6,431 bases of DNA from Dehalococcoidia bacterium (lineage in GTDB: Bacteria; Chloroflexota; Dehalococcoidia; Dehalococcoidales; Fen-1064), in the NCBI GenBank assembly GCA_003153955.1, contig PMCB01000104.1, positions 35,325 through 41,755 on the forward strand, in the 5' to 3' direction. This document shows positions 5,158 to 6,431 of the stretch, piece after piece. A model generated the notes under the pieces. The model had not been told where the DNA came from and made no database searches. It saw only the letters and a list, made by a program, of their open reading frames with translations. Each line of letters opens with the position of its first letter. Positions within the stretch are counted from its first letter, which is position 1. The position numbers were made by a program, and so were the translations under genes.

Positions 5158-6431
5158 ATGTTCGCCAAATTATCCGAATTCACCCGCAAATACCGTATTA
5201 TTATCACCGCTGTCTGGCTGGCAGCGGCGGCAATATTATTTCTCTTCGCCCCGAAACTGTCTAAAGTCGGGGTCACTGACGAAAGCCAGTTCCTGCCTCA
5301 GAATACCGAATCGACCACCGCCAGCAACCTGCTGAAAGAGAAGTTCGTTTCTCCCACACCGGCTTCACCGGGCAATGTTATCATCTTGATTTACGATGCC
5401 AAAGGCCTGTCCGATGGGGATATGCAGGCCGCCAAAGACATCAATACCTGGTTGACTTCCGGCGCCGGGCCGAAGATAATCCAAGGGGTAACCTCGGTCT
5501 TTGTAAATGATGCCTTGAAAGCCACACTGATCAGTTCCGACCAAACCACGATGATGATGGTGGTGGATTTCTCGGTCAGCGGCCTGGATGAAGCGGCCAA
5601 GACCGGTATCCTGCAAATTCAGGATTATATTACCCAAAATCACCCCGGCTTACAGGCCTATCTCACCGGCGATAGTGCCATTTATCAGGATATGGCAGCC
5701 TCTGTGCAGCAAACCATCGACCGGACAACCATCGTGACCATCATTCTGGTGGCGATTTTACTGCTGATTATTTACCGTTCCCCGATTGCCATATTCCTGC
5801 CGCTGATTGCCATCGGCGCCAGTTTCGGCGTAGCCTCCGGGGTCATCAGTTATCTGGCCCAGGCAGGGGTGAAGTTTTCCACCTTGACGCAGGCCTACCT
5901 GGTGGTGATCATCTTCGGGGTCGGCACTGATTATTGCCTTTTCCTGGTCTCCCGGTTCCGGGAAGAGTTAAGGAGGAAAGAACGCCCCGAAGCCCGCGCC
6001 TCCGCCATTACCCAAATCACGCCGGTAATTGCCGCCAGCGCGCTCACGGTAATCGTCGCTTTTATGTCAATGGGCATCTCCCGGTTCGGCATGGACAGAA
6101 CGACCGGCTACGCTCTGGCAATCGGCGTCGGGGTCACCTTACTGGCTGGACTGACGCTGGTGCCGGCGCTGATGTCGCTTTTCGGTAAATACCTGTTCTG
6201 GCCGGGCAACCCCGCAGCCCCGAAAAAAGAGGGCCGTTTCGGGTGGCATGTTATCGGCAATTGGGTCAGCCAGCACCCGGTCCGGGTGGCCGTGCCGATT
6301 GTGGTGATTTTACTGGTGCCGTATCTGGCCCTGCCGAACCTCGCCCGCACTGCCGATATCATGACCCAATTACCGCAAAATTCGGAATCGGTCAAAGGCT
6401 TCAAAATCTTAAATTCGCATTTTCCGGCGGG
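5158..6431 (+). CDS. MMPL/RND-superfamily membrane transporter, N-terminal part (runs off window)
   Basis: 424 complete codons are visible and the frame is open to the window end. The protein is an inner-membrane transporter of the MMPL branch of the RND superfamily, expected to export lipids, hydrophobic compounds or drugs using the proton gradient. A cytoplasmic start (MFAKLSEFTRKYR) leads into TM1 (about 13-32). An external domain (about 33-187) contains DESQFLPQNTES. TM2-TM6 (about 190-342) follow; TM4 (about 244-264) holds the G-x-G-T-D258-Y259 proton-relay signature, and the cytoplasmic VSRFREELRRKERPEARA loop follows it. TM7 is at about 377-394. The second external domain opens with ADIMTQLPQNSES, echoing the first domain, as expected from the internal duplication of RND proteins. 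AGAGG (5142-5146) stands 11 bases before the ATG, a rather long spacing. It follows the MarR gene by 18 bases and is probably its target. Substrate unknown; more TM segments and a stop should lie beyond 6431. Confidence 0.92.
   Translation, partial: MFAKLSEFTRKYRIIITAVWLAAAAILFLFAPKLSKVGVTDESQFLPQNTESTTASNLLKEKFVSPTPASPGNVIILIYDAKGLSDGDMQAAKDINTWLTSGAGPKIIQGVTSVFVNDALKATLISSDQTTMMMVVDFSVSGLDEAAKTGILQIQDYITQNHPGLQAYLTGDSAIYQDMAASVQQTIDRTTIVTIILVAILLLIIYRSPIAIFLPLIAIGASFGVASGVISYLAQAGVKFSTLTQAYLVVIIFGVGTDYCLFLVSRFREELRRKERPEARASAITQITPVIAASALTVIVAFMSMGISRFGMDRTTGYALAIGVGVTLLAGLTLVPALMSLFGKYLFWPGNPAAPKKEGRFGWHVIGNWVSQHPVRVAVPIVVILLVPYLALPNLARTADIMTQLPQNSESVKGFKILNSHFPA

Noticed and set aside
5365..5643. 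Minus-strand open frames within the transporter gene (also 6108-6404)
   Set aside because: They are antisense shadows of the MMPL coding frame, which has membrane segments and the G-T-D-Y signature.

Overview
The window is ordinary bacterial chromosome: dense, short intergenic gaps, mostly good Shine-Dalgarno sites, and coding GC that looks moderate (roughly 50-55 percent by eye). The gene set and the small TGGATT...AATGA-type palindromes between genes would fit a Chloroflexota genome, perhaps Dehalococcoidia/Dehalogenimonas-like. That placement rests on remembered gene style, not on a search, and is only moderately likely. There are no RNA genes, CRISPR arrays or complete insertion sequences.

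Left part (1-1281): the 3' end of an F-type ATP synthase operon. The C-terminal part of atpD overlaps atpC by one base (TAATG). A gap of about 270 bp follows, packed with four hairpins; one is a perfect 15-bp stem that probably ends the atp transcript.

Middle (1282-3942): a GNAT acetyltransferase; a palindromic repeat and an AT-rich leader; then a two-gene unit of a stand-alone PAS-domain protein and a hemerythrin/HHE protein with a helical C-terminal extension, which together look like a small redox, oxygen or nitric-oxide responsive pair. Converging on it from the minus strand is a poxvirus-like (bacterial) type IB DNA topoisomerase with all five expected active-site positions. The two convergent stop codons lie in or at the edge of one perfect hairpin.

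Right part (3943-6431): a minus-strand gene for a small probable alpha/beta-barrel protein, followed in the same frame beyond its stop codon by a short stretch resembling the start of a rhodanese domain. An AT-rich divergent promoter region of about 220 bp separates it from a MarR-family regulator and an MMPL/RND-type membrane transporter that runs off the right edge. A palindrome overlapping the predicted -10 box of the marR-mmpL promoter is a good candidate for the MarR operator, so the usual model applies: the regulator represses itself and the efflux pump until a ligand releases it.

I see no clearly new large system. The most interesting items are the split PAS/hemerythrin pair, the rhodanese-like readthrough frame, the MarR operator, and the hairpin-rich composite repeat after atpC.
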